This document shows, one piece after another, positions 1-12,386 of a DNA stretch of 64,000 nt (positions are counted from its first letter, which is position 1; every line of letters begins with the position of its first letter). This DNA is from Plenodomus lindquistii. Lineage: Eukaryota > Ascomycota > Dothideomycetes > Pleosporales > Leptosphaeriaceae. The translations under genes and the position numbers were made by a program. The notes below the pieces were generated by a model that was not told where the DNA came from, did not search any database, and saw only the letters and a program-made list of their open reading frames with translations. The stretch is from NCBI GenBank assembly GCA_025504975.1, contig JANUWI010000012.1, positions 806,001 to 870,000 of the forward strand, in the 5' to 3' direction.

Positions 1-174
1 GCTGGCGCTTGTACCGAGGATAATGGACGAAGGATCAATCTGCGTGACGCAGGCTGTTAGATAGCAGGTGGCAAGATATACGTTACCCGAGACGCCTTTA
101 AGAGACGCTGTCGCCCACGTGGTGGTAGTCATAGTAGCATCTTCACATTTCTTTCAAACTTTATACCCACAAAT

Positions 175-1711
175 ATGTCTCCGGGAAAGGTGTCTACTCT
201 CGATTTCGAGAAGTTCTACAACATTGTCGACGGCAAGCAGCGGGGTTCAGATCAGGTTCACAGGGGCATCAACCCCGCGACTGGCAAGGAGCTCTGGGAC
301 GTGCCCGTTGCTAGCGAGAAGGACCTAGACGATGCTGTTGCAGCGGCGAAGAAGGCTTTCCCTGCATGGCGCGATGAGGGCATTGAGAAGCGAAAAGAGG
401 CGCTGGGAAAGCTGATTGAGCTTTACAACCAGCACGCTGACGAATTCACAAACTTGCTGTGCGCCGAGTCAGGCAAGCCTGTATGCCCATCCCGTGTACA
501 CGACTAAGGAATATGCTTACACCTTGCAGAGGAAGTTTGCTTCTGTGGAAGTCGGCGCTGTCGCTGGTTTCATAGGCTTCCACCTCTCACTTGAAATCCC
601 CAGTGAGAAATTTGAGGACGACGAGAAGACGTTATACACAGAGTATACACCTCTTGGTGTCTGCGGAGGTTAGTCAGATCACATGTCGAGCAATCATGGT
701 ATTAACTCTGGTCCAGCCATTTGCCCATGGAACTTTCCTCTCATCCTGTCTTGCGGCAAGATTGCACCCGCGCTCTTGACCGGCAACTGTGTCATCGTCA
801 AGCCATCACCTTTCACCCCTTACACTGCTCTCAAGTTTGCCGAGCTTGCACAAGAGATCTTCCCCCCAGGTGTCCTCCAGGTCGTTGGTGGAAACAATGA
901 TCTCGGTGCGTCCATGTGCAAGCACCCAGACATTGATAAGATCTCCTTTACTGGTTCAACCGCTACCGGAAAGAAGGTCATGGAGGCTTCGGCAAAGACA
1001 CTGAAGCGCGTCACCCTTGAGCTCGGCGGTAACGATGCTGCCATCATTCTTCCTGATGTAGACATCAAGAAGATTGCCCCCGAGGTCGTCATGGGTGCGT
1101 TTCAGAACAGTGGACAGGTGTGCGTAGCCACCAAGCGTATCTACATCCACGAATCTATCTACAAGGAATTTGTCCAGGAGATGGTCAACGTCACCAAGAC
1201 GTTCAAGGTTGGCAACCCAGATGACGGCGACAACATGCTCGGTCCCGTCCAAAACAAAATGCAATACGATCGTGTCAAGGAGTTCTTCACGGACAGTAAG
1301 GCTCAAGGCTACAAGTTTGCTGCTGGCGAACCCGACGTGCAAGCTTCCAAGGGCTACTTCATTCAGCCCACAATCATAGACAACCCACCAAACGACTCCC
1401 GTATCATCCAGGAGGAACCTTTCGGACCCATCGTCCCCACACAGCCATGGTCCGATCTCGAGGAGGTTATCGCGCGTGCCAACAACACCACTTCTGGTCT
1501 CGGTGCCTGCGTCTGGGGCAAAGACGTCGAGAAGGCTTCAAAGATTGCACGACGATTGGAAGCTGGCTCTGTTTTCGTCAACTCTTTTGAGAAGCCAACA
1601 CCACAAGCGATCTTCGGGGGTCACAAAGAGTCTGGGATTGGCGGCGAGTGGGGCAAGACTGGTCTGTTAGCTTACTGCAACCCTCACGTGATTCACGTCT
1701 ACAAGTCGTAG
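175..1711 (+). CDS. Aldehyde dehydrogenase (NAD(P)+-dependent, ALDH superfamily)
   Basis: Oxidises an aldehyde to the carboxylic acid with NAD(P)+; the specific substrate cannot be told. Three exons: 175-480, 530-668 and 717-1711, with GT-AG introns of 49 and 48 bp, giving 479 residues, the usual ALDH length. The cofactor-site segment PWNFPL, the general-base motif ELGGND (Glu about 250) and the nucleophile motif NSGQVCVA (Cys about 284) are all present with the usual 34-residue spacing. There is no signal peptide or clear peroxisomal targeting tail (it ends YKS), so it is probably cytosolic. The ATG at 175 is chosen because it leads straight into the conserved N-terminal domain (INPATGKEL). 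It converges on the receptor gene downstream. Confidence 0.93.
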
Positions 1712-2717
1712 ACTTGAACCGAGGTAAATAAAGAGAATGATTACATGAATTTGCCGAACATATATGATAATGATTATTGATCCAACTTTTAATTAGGCGT
1801 CTCATGACTATCTGTGGCTTGACATGTGCATGGTGTTGCTTACAATGCATCGGCAGTTGTGATCTTGTTGCTAGATAGTCTGTCAACGTCTCGTGCGTAG
1901 TCGACTCGCCACCCTTAGTGTCAAATTGTAATGGCTATGTTGGTCCGTTTACTCGTCCTATCTCCATAACGCCAGGACACGGCATGCGCTAACATTTTCA
2001 TAAGCAGAGTACATGAGTATGGTATAGCCTCGGTTACGAGTAGTTTTGCTTGTACGCACGCTTACTCTGCTCCTCGAGTAGATATATTCGAGAGACTTGT
2101 GTCCTCTGCGGTATCAAACATTGTCTGGATTTCTACCACTATGCACACAGCATGGCGAGTTTTAATTGCACTAACATGTACCTGTAGTAGCAAATATCCT
2201 GAATGTATACCTTGTTGGTATCATTCATGGTGTCCTGTATGACAGTCTATGAATCGATTGGCTATATCCCGGAATTACAATAGGGTTGATATACCTTTAC
2301 CACTGTTGAACATATCAAATCAACTAAGCCTACTGATGAAGGCAGTTGCATTCGGATGAGCTGTCTGTGAGTCCAGGCGCGCGTCCATCAGGGACAGACG
2401 GAGCGTCGACGTCACCGTGCCAAGCCCGCTTGGAGAGAGTACGTACACAGTACTTTCGATCCATGTTCGGCACCTTGAAAAGTGGGGCAAGCCATGGGGC
2501 TGAATATCCCGACCTTAGTCTTGCAGTTCCACTCTGGAGTCGTGGCGTGTAGATGGCAACAACCCTTTTGAACACGACTTGCTCCGGAGTTTAGTATATC
2601 ATCTTCACAGCAGGGCCAGCATGGTGATGCTTTCATCTTAAACGTTCTCGCACGTTACAGGCATGAACTCAAACAGGCAGGCGTAGCTTTTGTGCGATCA
2701 AGCATTCATCCAATTGA
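1712..2717. other. Intergenic, convergent 3' ends
   Basis: About 1 kb between two convergent genes. It holds their 3' ends; the short ORFs on both strands lack codon bias or recognisable motifs. No repeat or RNA gene seen. Confidence 0.6.
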
Positions 2718-4185
2718 CTATACTTGCGGCTGTGAGGAAACAGTATAGCTATATCGAGCGATAATTCGATCCTCGTTTGCTCCGACGATCCTGTTTACCG
2801 AATCATTGGAAGCGTCGCTGTCTCGTCTGGTCACAGCGCTTCTGCTACCCAGCATCTGCGCCGGATCGCCCATGGTGAGGATGCCAGGTAGAATTTCCTG
2901 ACCTGTCATAATTGATCCCCTTCGTTCGGGTTCCCCAACGGAACTACTCGACGTTTGAATGGGGCTAATAAACAAGTCGGTCAACTCTACGTCTTTGCTA
3001 TTGTGGGACTGTTTGTGAAGAATAGATGTGCGCTTGGAGCGCTCGGATGGCCTGCTACTGTCTGATTCTTTGCTGACGATGCGGTCTTCAGGTTCCTTGC
3101 GTAGGCGCGCGTAGAGAGTTCGAATTGCGGGAAAGCAAACGCAGATCAGACTCGTGGTATTCTCAGTGTGAGTCCATACAATACTCTTCCAGGCATCATC
3201 TGATACAGTAAGTAATCTACCATGGCTGCTCGACTGGAGTTCCACTTACAGAACGGGTCGGTGGCTCTCGCGCTACTATCAAATTGAATAATGAAGACCA
3301 GCCGGATGATGCCTGCTATACCCGCACTACATGGTATTAGCCATACGAACTATCACCTCGTCCTAAGAGCACTCACAAGACTCCTGTCGCCAATGAGGCA
3401 CAGACGACGATTTTCTCCCGTCTTGGTATTTGCAGAGAGCGGAAGAAGAAGATGGGCAGGAAAGCGTAGAAGAAGTCGAGAAATATACCATAAGCTGGCT
3501 CTGTATTAGTATATTGTAACACGGTCATCGATTGATGGGCGTAACACTTACCTGATAGGAAGTAATTGACGATGAAGATATCTCCAGAGCACGAGTTGAA
3601 GAGAGCGGTAATTGCCTTGTATCTGAATGGATTGCACACCAACAACAAAGTAATTATCTGAGCGATGGCGAGGATTCCACAAATACCTGCAGATATCCAC
3701 AGTATCGTTTTGTGGCTGCTGAATTAGCCAAAGCCGCGGATACAGCGAGACGTCTCAAGGCGCGGTAGGATTGCTTACCTTCTACTCACTACGAGCTGGA
3801 ACAGAAACGAAGCTACACAAAGCTTTGTGACAAAAAACACCACCGACGACAGGACTGTCCAGCTATATGTGATCTTGGAAAGCTCAACGATATCGTCGAG
3901 GCTTGTGAATGCTAGTATATGCTGCCCCATACCATAGTAAACGCACACAATCATGTTGATGCTTAAAGCAGTCAGCAATATCTGTCGAGGCATTCAGTAC
4001 ATATAGCCATGGCCAAATCAAAGAAGATTTACCAGCGCTGTGATGAGAACATAATCGTCGATCCGCAGGCCACCAAGATGCCAGATGCGAGTGTAAAGCC
4101 GTACCAAAACCAGCACCACTGCTACCACCAGTTCCGCCAGAACGACATTGAATATCGTGGATCCTTTACCGGTAGGGTGTAACAT
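2718..4185 (-). CDS. Pth11/SAT4-type integral membrane protein with fungal rhodopsin-like domain
   Basis: Probable seven-helix plasma-membrane protein of the family that contains the Pth11 G-protein-coupled receptors. Six exons read on the minus strand: 4185-4033, 3981-3779, 3718-3552, 3500-3377, 3326-3250 and 3199-2718; five GT-AG introns of 50-60 bp keep frame, giving 401 residues. Diagnostic features are the first helix followed by RLYTRIWHLGGLRIDDYVL, a helix ending LLVCNPFRYKA, the Cys of FNSCSG, the helix FLDFFYAFLPIFFF, and DAWKSIVWTHTENTTSLIC before the last helix. The final ~130 residues are a Ser-rich cytoplasmic tail. No N-terminal CFEM domain is encoded here, so it is not the CFEM-bearing subclass. 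The second acceptor is a CAGCAG tandem, so one Ser may be optional. Confidence 0.85.
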
Positions 4186-5675
4186 GTTGCGATGGCGCGG
4201 AGCGTAATGCGTATGTACTGTACGTCGACTGCAAAGCGCTCGTGCCGTCGGATGATGGATTCGCGTACGCGCAGCGTGAGGGAACGGACAGCTGGAAAAA
4301 TGTGAGCGCCACGAGGCATATACCATACAGTCGGTCCCTGGAACTAGCACGTATGCGTTCAGCATACATACCGCATACGTGCACTGAATCTAAGTGTAGA
4401 AAGTGGACCAAACTTATTGTGTGGCTCGCGTTTGGTTCGGACTAGTGGCGCGATCTTAACATGGTTCTAGAACTACTTTCAGCCTTGAGATTTGGCGGCA
4501 ATCATGCGGACTAGGACTTTCATCGCACTGGTAGGCGCCGTCGTGGCTTTACACCTGTACCTTGGACGTGGGAGGGAGCCTTTCGAAAGTGGTCTGATTA
4601 TACGTGGCGGAAAGCCAGACTGATCATCTTTCCACGGTGTTACACCTATTGATGGAGTTGTGGGATCACTGTGGCGAGCGGCTGCTGCGATGTAGATTCT
4701 CGGTACCGTTACTGCCGGCTGTGACAAGAACCATGATGTTAGATGAGTGAGAGCCAGTGTCGTTCGGCGACCGAATCGTTGTTGTCTGGTTCGCTGAAAG
4801 GTACAACAATTCACTGCCAATATTGTGGGCTTTTTTGATCGGTCTTTGTTTTTTCTGCTCCAAGACTCCAAGGCTTTTGGTCTCCGGAACTCAGGGTAGT
4901 TGCAAGCTACCCCAGGGGCAGCGAGAGCTCAGGGCCTGCCGGAACACGCAGTTGGAGTAGGGTACACCTACATATGTCACATTACCATGTCTTCCAGACC
5001 CTGAGACGAGCCACAGCCTGCAAGCAGAATACTACCTAAGTAATATCGAAACAGTAACTACTACACCTATTTTACTACAAGTTACTAGTATTTCTCATAG
5101 AATAATCGGGCACAGCAATGGCTGCAAGTAATCCAGTGACATCATGACGATCTTTGGCCCATTGCGATGCGGAGTTCCCTCCAGGCTCCCCGATTGCTTT
5201 GAAGCAGCAGATGACTTGGCCGGGGGGAAGAGCAAGCCGCCGCCGTAGCGCGGGTCAACGGAACGCCAAAAGACGATTAACTTTTGTATATAAAACTCTA
5301 TCCAGGATCTTCACCACGGGTACTTCCAGCTTCAGCCGAGCGTGACTTAGGTCTTGCTAACGCTCAGTGCAACGCGCACTACGGGGGTCCTCGAGACAAG
5401 GCATTCACTGAATTACATAGAATATGATTCCACCGCGCCGGGAATCGCATAGCAAGTCGCCCGATAAATGCAGTGTGGCGTTTGAGGCTTCTCACCATTG
5501 ATGCCGTATCCACGACGATGAAGAGTGGGTGTATAATGATCTTCAAACCCACAAAATAGGGAATTTGACCTATGAGAGACCACATCAAGCTCTAGTGTTA
5601 TATTTCATTGGCTGACCCATATGATATTTCTCTGCGAACATCACTGCTTGTATAAGTAAGACTATCCCCCCCCCC
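4186..5675. other. Intergenic, nothing recognised
   Basis: About 1.5 kb upstream of the receptor gene and downstream of the carboxylesterase. Short ORFs on both strands show no family signature. A C10 run (5666-5675) abuts the stop codon of the carboxylesterase. Confidence 0.6.
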
Positions 5676-7352
5676 TTAAACCTCCATACTCTCACTCGCC
5701 CCAATCAACCCCCCCTCCAACTCCCTACTAAACTCCGTAACCACCCCCTCCCCCACCGGCTTCCCCAAATTATCATTCATCGGCCTCACAATATCACACC
5801 GTAGCGACTGCGCACCCGACATCCGCTCCATCCTCGTATCATTCGTCTGAATCACCAGCCTCTCGCGGGAATCCTTTCCACCCCACGGCACCCACTCGGT
5901 CGAACCGACCAAGCGATCAGTATTAGGATCTAGCTTGCGGATAAAGCTGGTCCAGTAGGCGCGCATGGGGGCGATGATGGGGCGGTTGCTGGAGTAATAA
6001 CTTGCGGGTTCCTGGCCGTCTGTGCGGTTGGTGCCCCAGATTGCGTAGATGTTGACGGTGTGCCAGGCGCCGTAGCCGGCGGCTGCGTCGGAGGGATCTT
6101 GGACGTTGTACTTGTAGTTGTAGGTTTGGAGGCCGTCGCGCGCGAGGACGTTTTGGATGTTGCGCGTTATGCAGTGCGGTGCGATGTTGCCGATTGCGTT
6201 TGCGGCGTGGCGCCAGAAACGGCCTTTGTTGGGGAAGGAGGGCTGGGAAGTGTTGATGAAGATGGAGGACAGGATGGAGATGGAGGAGTTGCTTAGACTG
6301 GGGTCTTTGGATGCGACCCATTGGAGGGCTGTGGCGGCGGTGTCGAGGGTCTCGGGCGCGTTGCCTTTTGTGCCTTCTTCGGCGCAGGTGCCCATTATGG
6401 TGGGGACTTTGGTGTATTTGCCTTGCTCGAAGAGATTGACCATGGAATCGGTGTATAGGTCGCCGTCGATGTTGGGATTGAAGAAGCATTTGGAGGAGCG
6501 GATGGCCGATTCATTTAGTTGTCGTAGGCAAGCGAGGCCGTCTGACGCGCTGTTACAGCCCTTTTCTTCGATTAAACACTTGTATTGCTCTTCACCACGC
6601 TCTGGAGTGCGCATGGTTACCCATCCTCCGGATTCCATGATGCCGCCAACAAATAACTTCTTGCCCGTGTTGGCTGCCATCATGAGAGCAACCGCAGAGC
6701 CACCGGCACTGACCCCCTCAAGCACGACATGGCCGGGATCTCCACCAAACTGGTCAATATGATCCTGCACCCACTCGAGCACCTTGATTTGGTCTCGAAG
6801 CCCAGCATTAACATCTCCACCACCTTGCTTAACCTCTGCACTGTTCAAGAAACCGTACATGCCAACGCGGTAGCTGAACTGAACAAACACGACCTGGCCA
6901 TCGGCTACAATGTCTGTGGGATCCCAGTTGGCACTCGACTGAGAAGTGAAGCCTCCTCCCTGGAAGAAGACGACAACCGGAAGTTTCGAGTCGTTTCGCG
7001 CTTGGGTTGGAGCGTATATACTCAAGTACAGGCAGTCCTCTGCGATGCGGAAACGCTCGTTTGGCTTTGTAGTGAAGTCGGTGGGCTGCTGTGGGGGGCA
7101 GGTGGCGCCGTGTGTGGTCGCATTGATGAGCCCAGTTACCACTGGGTCCTGCGGGGCTGCAAATCTCAAGTCACCGACGGGTGGTCTGCCGTACTGGATA
7201 CCTTTCCATGCTGAAACTTGAAGCTCTGGATCAACAACAGCGCCGAGGTACCGAGCGTAGCCGACATTCACCAGGGTGTCTACTGCTTGAGCCACGGAAG
7301 TGAGGCCAGTTGCCACGATCAAAGAGCGTAGAAGGGTTGGATTCGGCTTCAT
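5676..7352 (-). CDS. Secreted type-B carboxylesterase/lipase
   Basis: Alpha/beta-hydrolase cleaving carboxylic esters, predicted to be secreted. Unspliced, 558 residues, typical for fungal carboxylesterase family B. An N-terminal signal peptide (about 1-23, ending VAQA) precedes the hallmark blocks: GIQYGRPPVGDLRF, EDCLYLSIY, the oxyanion-hole QGGGF, and the nucleophile elbow GVSAGGS with Ser about 215. The acid is likely the Glu in GTCAEEGTKG and the base the His in GAWHTVNIYAIWG. Several N-x-S/T sites suit the secretory route. Substrate is unknown; feruloyl or acetyl esters, triglyceride and detoxification substrates are all possible. An A15 run lies just upstream of the start codon. Confidence 0.9.
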   Translation of the reverse strand: MKPNPTLLRSLIVATGLTSVAQAVDTLVNVGYARYLGAVVDPELQVSAWKGIQYGRPPVGDLRFAAPQDPVVTGLINATTHGATCPPQQPTDFTTKPNERFRIAEDCLYLSIYAPTQARNDSKLPVVVFFQGGGFTSQSSANWDPTDIVADGQVVFVQFSYRVGMYGFLNSAEVKQGGGDVNAGLRDQIKVLEWVQDHIDQFGGDPGHVVLEGVSAGGSAVALMMAANTGKKLFVGGIMESGGWVTMRTPERGEEQYKCLIEEKGCNSASDGLACLRQLNESAIRSSKCFFNPNIDGDLYTDSMVNLFEQGKYTKVPTIMGTCAEEGTKGNAPETLDTAATALQWVASKDPSLSNSSISILSSIFINTSQPSFPNKGRFWRHAANAIGNIAPHCITRNIQNVLARDGLQTYNYKYNVQDPSDAAAGYGAWHTVNIYAIWGTNRTDGQEPASYYSSNRPIIAPMRAYWTSFIRKLDPNTDRLVGSTEWVPWGGKDSRERLVIQTNDTRMERMSGAQSLRCDIVRPMNDNLGKPVGEGVVTEFSRELEGGLIGASESMEV

Positions 7353-7372
7353 CGCAGCTGAAGATGTAGCCT

Positions 7373-7387
7373 AAAAAAAAAAAAAAA
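7373..7387. repeat. A15 homopolymer
   Basis: Run of 15 A residues beginning 21 bp upstream of the carboxylesterase start (T-run on its sense strand). Confidence 0.95.
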
Positions 7388-9102
7388 TATGCAGCAACAA
7401 GTCCCAAGGACGCTTGCTCTGAAGGAAGGACTAGATGGCAAAATGAAAAGACTCCCGAGTCAACGAATGTGAGGGCGACTTGTTGCACGGAATTAAAAGA
7501 GTGTGTCGATGACAAGGTCAAGCCCAACGATGATTACCAGTCGCAACTTTTGCGTAGAGAAGCAACCCTTTTAACTTGATATTGCGAAAGGCCCGGAAGA
7601 ACCATGTCTGATACAAATGTCCAGAACATGAGACGAACCAAGACGGTGTAGACGGTGTGTCTTTACATGCATTGCTCTCGGGTCAGATTAGAATTGACCG
7701 CGTAGAGAGCGAACGAGTAGAGGAGTATCTAGATTCGGCCCGTAGAAGCTGGGGCAAATTAAGGGTTTCACATATTGCTCTGCAAGTTGCACAATGCGGG
7801 ACGAGAGAGTAATATACCGGTTCTCATTCCGCTATGCCCGTGTTGCAGACTTTTGCGTTGCGAAGTACGCATGGACGACAGTGTGCTGAACGGGAAATAG
7901 GGTGTCATCAACACGGCACGCCGGTGGTGCTGTAGGGGGTGAAAGTGAAATGGCGTGACCCTAGGCCTTTGATGCTCTTAGCGAATCACTTTCTTTCTCA
8001 GTGGAGATGAGGCTGGTTCCTACACAATGACAATGGAATGGCAATGGCAACTACACTGGGTAGTATTTTTGGGACTTTGGCTAGAATGGATAGGTGGGGA
8101 CGTTTTGTGCCCACATGGCGGCTACGTTCAAGCCACAGGCGCGGCTAACTAAGCTGAACCCAGCCAGGCGGGAAGCGTGGTACAGAGGACGGCTGTGATC
8201 AAAGCGCGAGCGGGCATAGACCGGGGCGTCGACTCAGTGGATGCGAGTCTGAATTGGCACACACGTGTCGATCTGCGTAGGAAGCCTGGAGACGAACTGT
8301 GCCGATGGGAGTGCAGGTTGGTTGGTTGGACAAGCCGTCGTTCCAAAAGCATGGTATTGGCTGGGTGTGGCGTAGCGTTGACATGTTGGACCGCAGATGA
8401 AGTTGTCCCGGCTTACTCCAATCTCCACTTGCTTTGCTTTGGAACAGAGGAGTGGAGGCAGTGGGCAACCATCATGATGCGTTGTCGGAGCCATCACACA
8501 CAGCGGAAGGTGGTTTGGTGGGAGCAGGCCACGTCGAGAGGGCCGAGAGAGCCACTTCGCTCCTTGTTTGGCTGTGCCGCACAACTGCTGCCATGTGCAC
8601 TCAGCTGATGGAGACTTGTCGGTACGGCGTCCTGCAGCTAATGCACACCCGCCAGCCTGCTGCAGTTGCGCTAGACGGGCGTGGTGTTGTTGGCTGGCTT
8701 GTTGGAAAAGGCACCTGTACTGTAGATGCAGGCTTGATATCAACGGCCTGCGAGAAGACTGCGGCCACCAACAAGAGCCGCTTTGTCTCATTCAGGGCCA
8801 TGTGGCACCAGTCCACCAGGCGTGTGCACAGCAGACGGCCATGTCTCTCTACCCCAGGCTGTGCCCGCCGCGGTGGGTGCGCGGGCGCGGGCGCGGGCGA
8901 CATGCGCAATCTAGAGTGCGAGTGGAGTAGTGCATGTGTTCACGGCGCCTAATAGCGTGAGGAGCTCCACTGATTGGCCCCGCTGCCAACAGGGCACCTG
9001 CTCGCTATGGGCAATTGGGCGGCGGCGTGGTGGTCGAGCAGTTCGCCAGGCCGTCAGCAGTAACATTCGCTCAGTGACCAGCTCGACGCCTGTCTTTCTG
9101 CG

Positions 9103-9137
9103 ACACACGCACACACACACACACACACACACACCAC
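9103..9137. repeat. (CA)n microsatellite
   Basis: Imperfect CA dinucleotide array, uninterrupted from 9110 to 9134, in the probable 5' leader of the 9480 gene. Confidence 0.95.
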
Positions 9138-9479
9138 ATCCCAACGCACCACGACGCTCTTTCACGCGCCGCGCCTCGCGAAGCCCCCGCCGTCGCAGCT
9201 GGTCTGCTATATTCGTCGCCCGCGCTGTTGCTCCCCCCTCCCCGTGCCCTGTCGCCAGCGCTTCCACACGTTCGCGCCATCCACGCCCTCGTGATTCGCC
9301 GGCCAAACGTCCCAGGGCTTCGTCGGTCAGCCTTGCCTGCTTGCCTCGAGACACGCGCCCAGCACAGCAAGCGATAGGCAGCCTGTCCGACGACCGACAG
9401 CACTCGCTGGAGAGCCTCACCACGCGGCGCAGCCCTGGCACAGCCCACTGTCGTGGTTGGTTTGGTGCCGTCCTGAGAC

Positions 9480-11911
9480 ATGGCAACCGCGACGCAGCTC
9501 ATGCCGTCGCCCAGTGGCCTCAAGTCCATGTCGGCCTTTAGCCCATACACCGACTCGCCCAGCTCGCCCGCAAACTTCGCCCACGTCTTCTCAAATAGGT
9601 GCCCTTGCCCTCACCCTCGCCTCTGCCCTCTGTGCTGGCCCCGTGCTAATGGACTCTCCAAGATCATCAAACACCTCGGACCATCTGCAACCTCCCCCAA
9701 GTCCCTACCCGGCCACTGTCGACCCCTCGCCCGTCGACAGCAATGGCACTAGCCAAACGGACCACACTGATGTAGGTACCGTTGTGGCCACGGCCATGGT
9801 CGTGACCAGTGACCAGTGACCAGGCGCGGGGCTGACCCCACTACAGATTGAGGACGATGCACAGGTCAATCACCTCAGTGAAGACGACATGAGTGACATT
9901 AGATCGCCAGCAACCGATGACATTGTGAGCCCGCAAAGCCCACAAAGCCAGCCCAAGCCGCATCGCCTCAACACTACAGTCCCTGTGCGCACACGGGCAG
10001 ACTCGGATGATGCTCCTCCATCCGTCATCCACGCCCCAGACAACTTCAAGCAGTTTGTATGTCACGTGCTGACCATCATGATTGTCACACTGGCCAGACA
10101 CAGAATGCTGACTCTGACCAGAATCGCGTCCCCACTTCCGGATCCTCCTCGACCGCCAACACATCTGAAAATACGGCCGTAGTTTCGCCCTCCACACCAG
10201 AGGCAAACATGCTTCCCGACGATGATGACAAGGTATGTCTCCGGCATCCAAGACTCCCTACACGTGCAATGACCTTGTTGACCGTGTGCAGCACACGAAT
10301 TCCGCCTATACCACACCAATTGATACCGCAGTTGCATCTAATGGCCCCCCTGACCGCAGCACACCACGGGCTCAGACACGTCAGGACCACGAAGAAGACC
10401 TTCAGCGCCGCAGCGCAAGGATGAGCATCAATCTTGCAGACATCGCCGAGCATGAAGATCCTGTCTTTACAGACTCTTCGGCGAACTCCATTATCGACCC
10501 TGACGATAGTCTGTCCTCGCACTCGCAGAGCGGTGAGTCTGCGTCTATTGGGACCCAGACCATGGGCGAAGCGCTGCATGGCATCAACGAATCAGAAAAG
10601 GAGGTTGCTGCGCTGCACGGCGCGCTCAACGAGTGCTGGACACTGTGCAATTCGCTGGCAAAATTGAGTCAGCATCACCGACACCGCATGTTTCACTATT
10701 CTGGAGGCCGCGCCGATATTCAGGAGCATGCCTGGAGGACTTGTTGGAAGCTTTGTCAGCAGCTATACGAGAGCCGCGACGAGAACCCCTCTGCGCAGAC
10801 TAAGCCTGTCCTCGAGCTTTGCCGGGACTTTTGTCAAGCTCTATTCGATGTGCGCCAACGTGGAGACGAAGATTCAGATTCGGTGCTACGGGTGAGCTTT
10901 GAGTTGAACAACCACCTCTACAATGCCCACGATCGCGCTTTACCCGAGACTTTTCGGGAACGCACGCTTGACTTTTATCTTACTTTGTGCCATCGGCTTA
11001 TGAAGCAGCGTACGTCTCTTCCAGAAGAGACTGATTCGCTGCTACATGCATGTTGGTCGCTTGCAGAGATGCTGTTTAGTCTTCGCCAGAACAGTCGCGA
11101 CGGCAAACCTGCAGATGAGGAGCTTCTCGGTTCCGCTATCCAAGCCTGCTGGGAATTGTGCGACCTGTTCCGGGAGGGGTGGACACAGGTACGACCTGAT
11201 CGTGGGACCCCGCGCCCAAGTCAATACTCCTTCTCCGGCGGCGCTAGTTCTGTGTCTCACTCTCACATGTCATACTCGGAGCGGTCAGGACGCTCCTCGA
11301 GCATGAACGATTCATATCATTCTGCAATTCAGTCCAGGAGGCCGACCCCCATGCAGCCAGAGACACCCACCACCATCTTCGACGACCGAGAAGAGTTCTC
11401 GCCTGCCGAGGAACCCAACGTTCCCAACATTCTCGTACTCGGTCCGGAGGCAGGCTTGACCAGGACACACGACCGCTGGTCCTCTGCGTCTTCCAACCTC
11501 TCTACCTATTCTGATGCATCGGTGCATACGTCGTCGACCGCAACTGCAGGGCGGGAAGATCCGAATCTCATACGGCTTAAAGGCCTAATAATCAAGGCCG
11601 CCATCAACACAGGATACAACCGCCAGATACCACTCCCTGATTTCATTCGCGCTCTACCATCAAACAGCTTTGGGACGATTGCCTGGCAAAGTCAACTGTT
11701 TGAGAATTACAGGAAGCTCGTTCTGAGCGACCCGACGTTACGCACCGCTCATGCTCAGCCATTGCGCAGGCTTACGGCCATTGAAATCGGCCGCTCCGTG
11801 CAATGGCTGGCCCGAAGTGAGCAGTTCAAATGGGTCCGCGAGCTGTACCGCTTTGTTTTTGGAAATTATCCCGAGGATTCTAGCCAACGCAATTTGATCA
11901 TCAATGCGTAG
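9480..11911 (+). CDS. Conserved fungal protein of unknown function
   Basis: I do not recognise a characterised family. Five exons (9480-9598, 9663-9771, 9847-10056, 10104-10232, 10292-11911) joined in frame by GT-AG introns of 64, 75, 47 and 59 bp give 728 residues. The N-terminal ~270 residues are acidic and Ser/Pro-rich, likely disordered. The middle is predicted helical, with repeated W-x-LC or CW-x-LC-type turns (NECWTLCNSL, RTCWKLCQQLY, LELCRDFCQALF, DFYLTLCHRL, QACWELCDLF), suggesting a degenerate helical repeat. A second Ser-rich linker precedes a C-terminal ~100-residue module beginning LIRLKGLIIKAAINTGYNR and ending near VRELYRFVFGNYPED. No signal peptide or membrane segment. It probably belongs to an uncharacterised fungal DUF family. 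Confidence 0.82.
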
Positions 11912-12386
11912 GGGAAGAGTCTCATGGGCCCGACGCTTTCCGCGTTTCGTTTCTGCTCTCGGGTGGTATATTCTGTCATGTTTCCGCCATATACCCCAAC
12001 GCTCACTTGTAGTGCGCTTTCCTGCTTTCCGGCACCGTCTGCACACTTGGTTTGATGGATGATTTAATATGTAGACTTCTTGTATATACTCGGCATTCTC
12101 CATCGCACAAGCCAAGCAGATCCATGCACATGCAGCGAATGATTTGAATACTCAATAATGTCCACCCGAACCTAGTAATGGCGACAGTGATAATGGTTGT
12201 AGCCAGGTGCAATCAGGTCCAACCCCAGATTTGGCTACCCCAGGCTGGGGGCGGGTGTGCCTCGGCTCCAGCGCATCATCAAGCCTCACATGCCAACATG
12301 ACCAGCACTCACGCGCAACTCTGTTCTTACCACAGACACCAACCACGACATGACCACTGTGTGCGAAGGAACGTCCGCGGCGCACA
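11912..12386. other. Intergenic, promoter of ABC transporter
   Basis: 475 bp between two genes on the same strand; short ORFs only, nothing recognised. Confidence 0.6.

Larger units (their letters stand above)
7353..9479. other. Long GC-rich leader/promoter region
   Basis: About 2.1 kb between the divergent starts of the carboxylesterase and the 9480 gene. From about 8150 on it is GC-rich, with overlapping ORFs open on both strands as expected for high-GC non-coding DNA. It contains a CA microsatellite at 9103-9137 and pyrimidine-rich sequence before the ATG at 9480. I take the right part as the promoter and 5' leader of the next gene. Confidence 0.5.

Noticed and set aside
5923..6762. Long ORFs (188 and 201 codons) overlapping the carboxylesterase
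   Set aside because: Shadow frames of the high-GC carboxylesterase gene; one is almost entirely His/Arg/Pro-rich.
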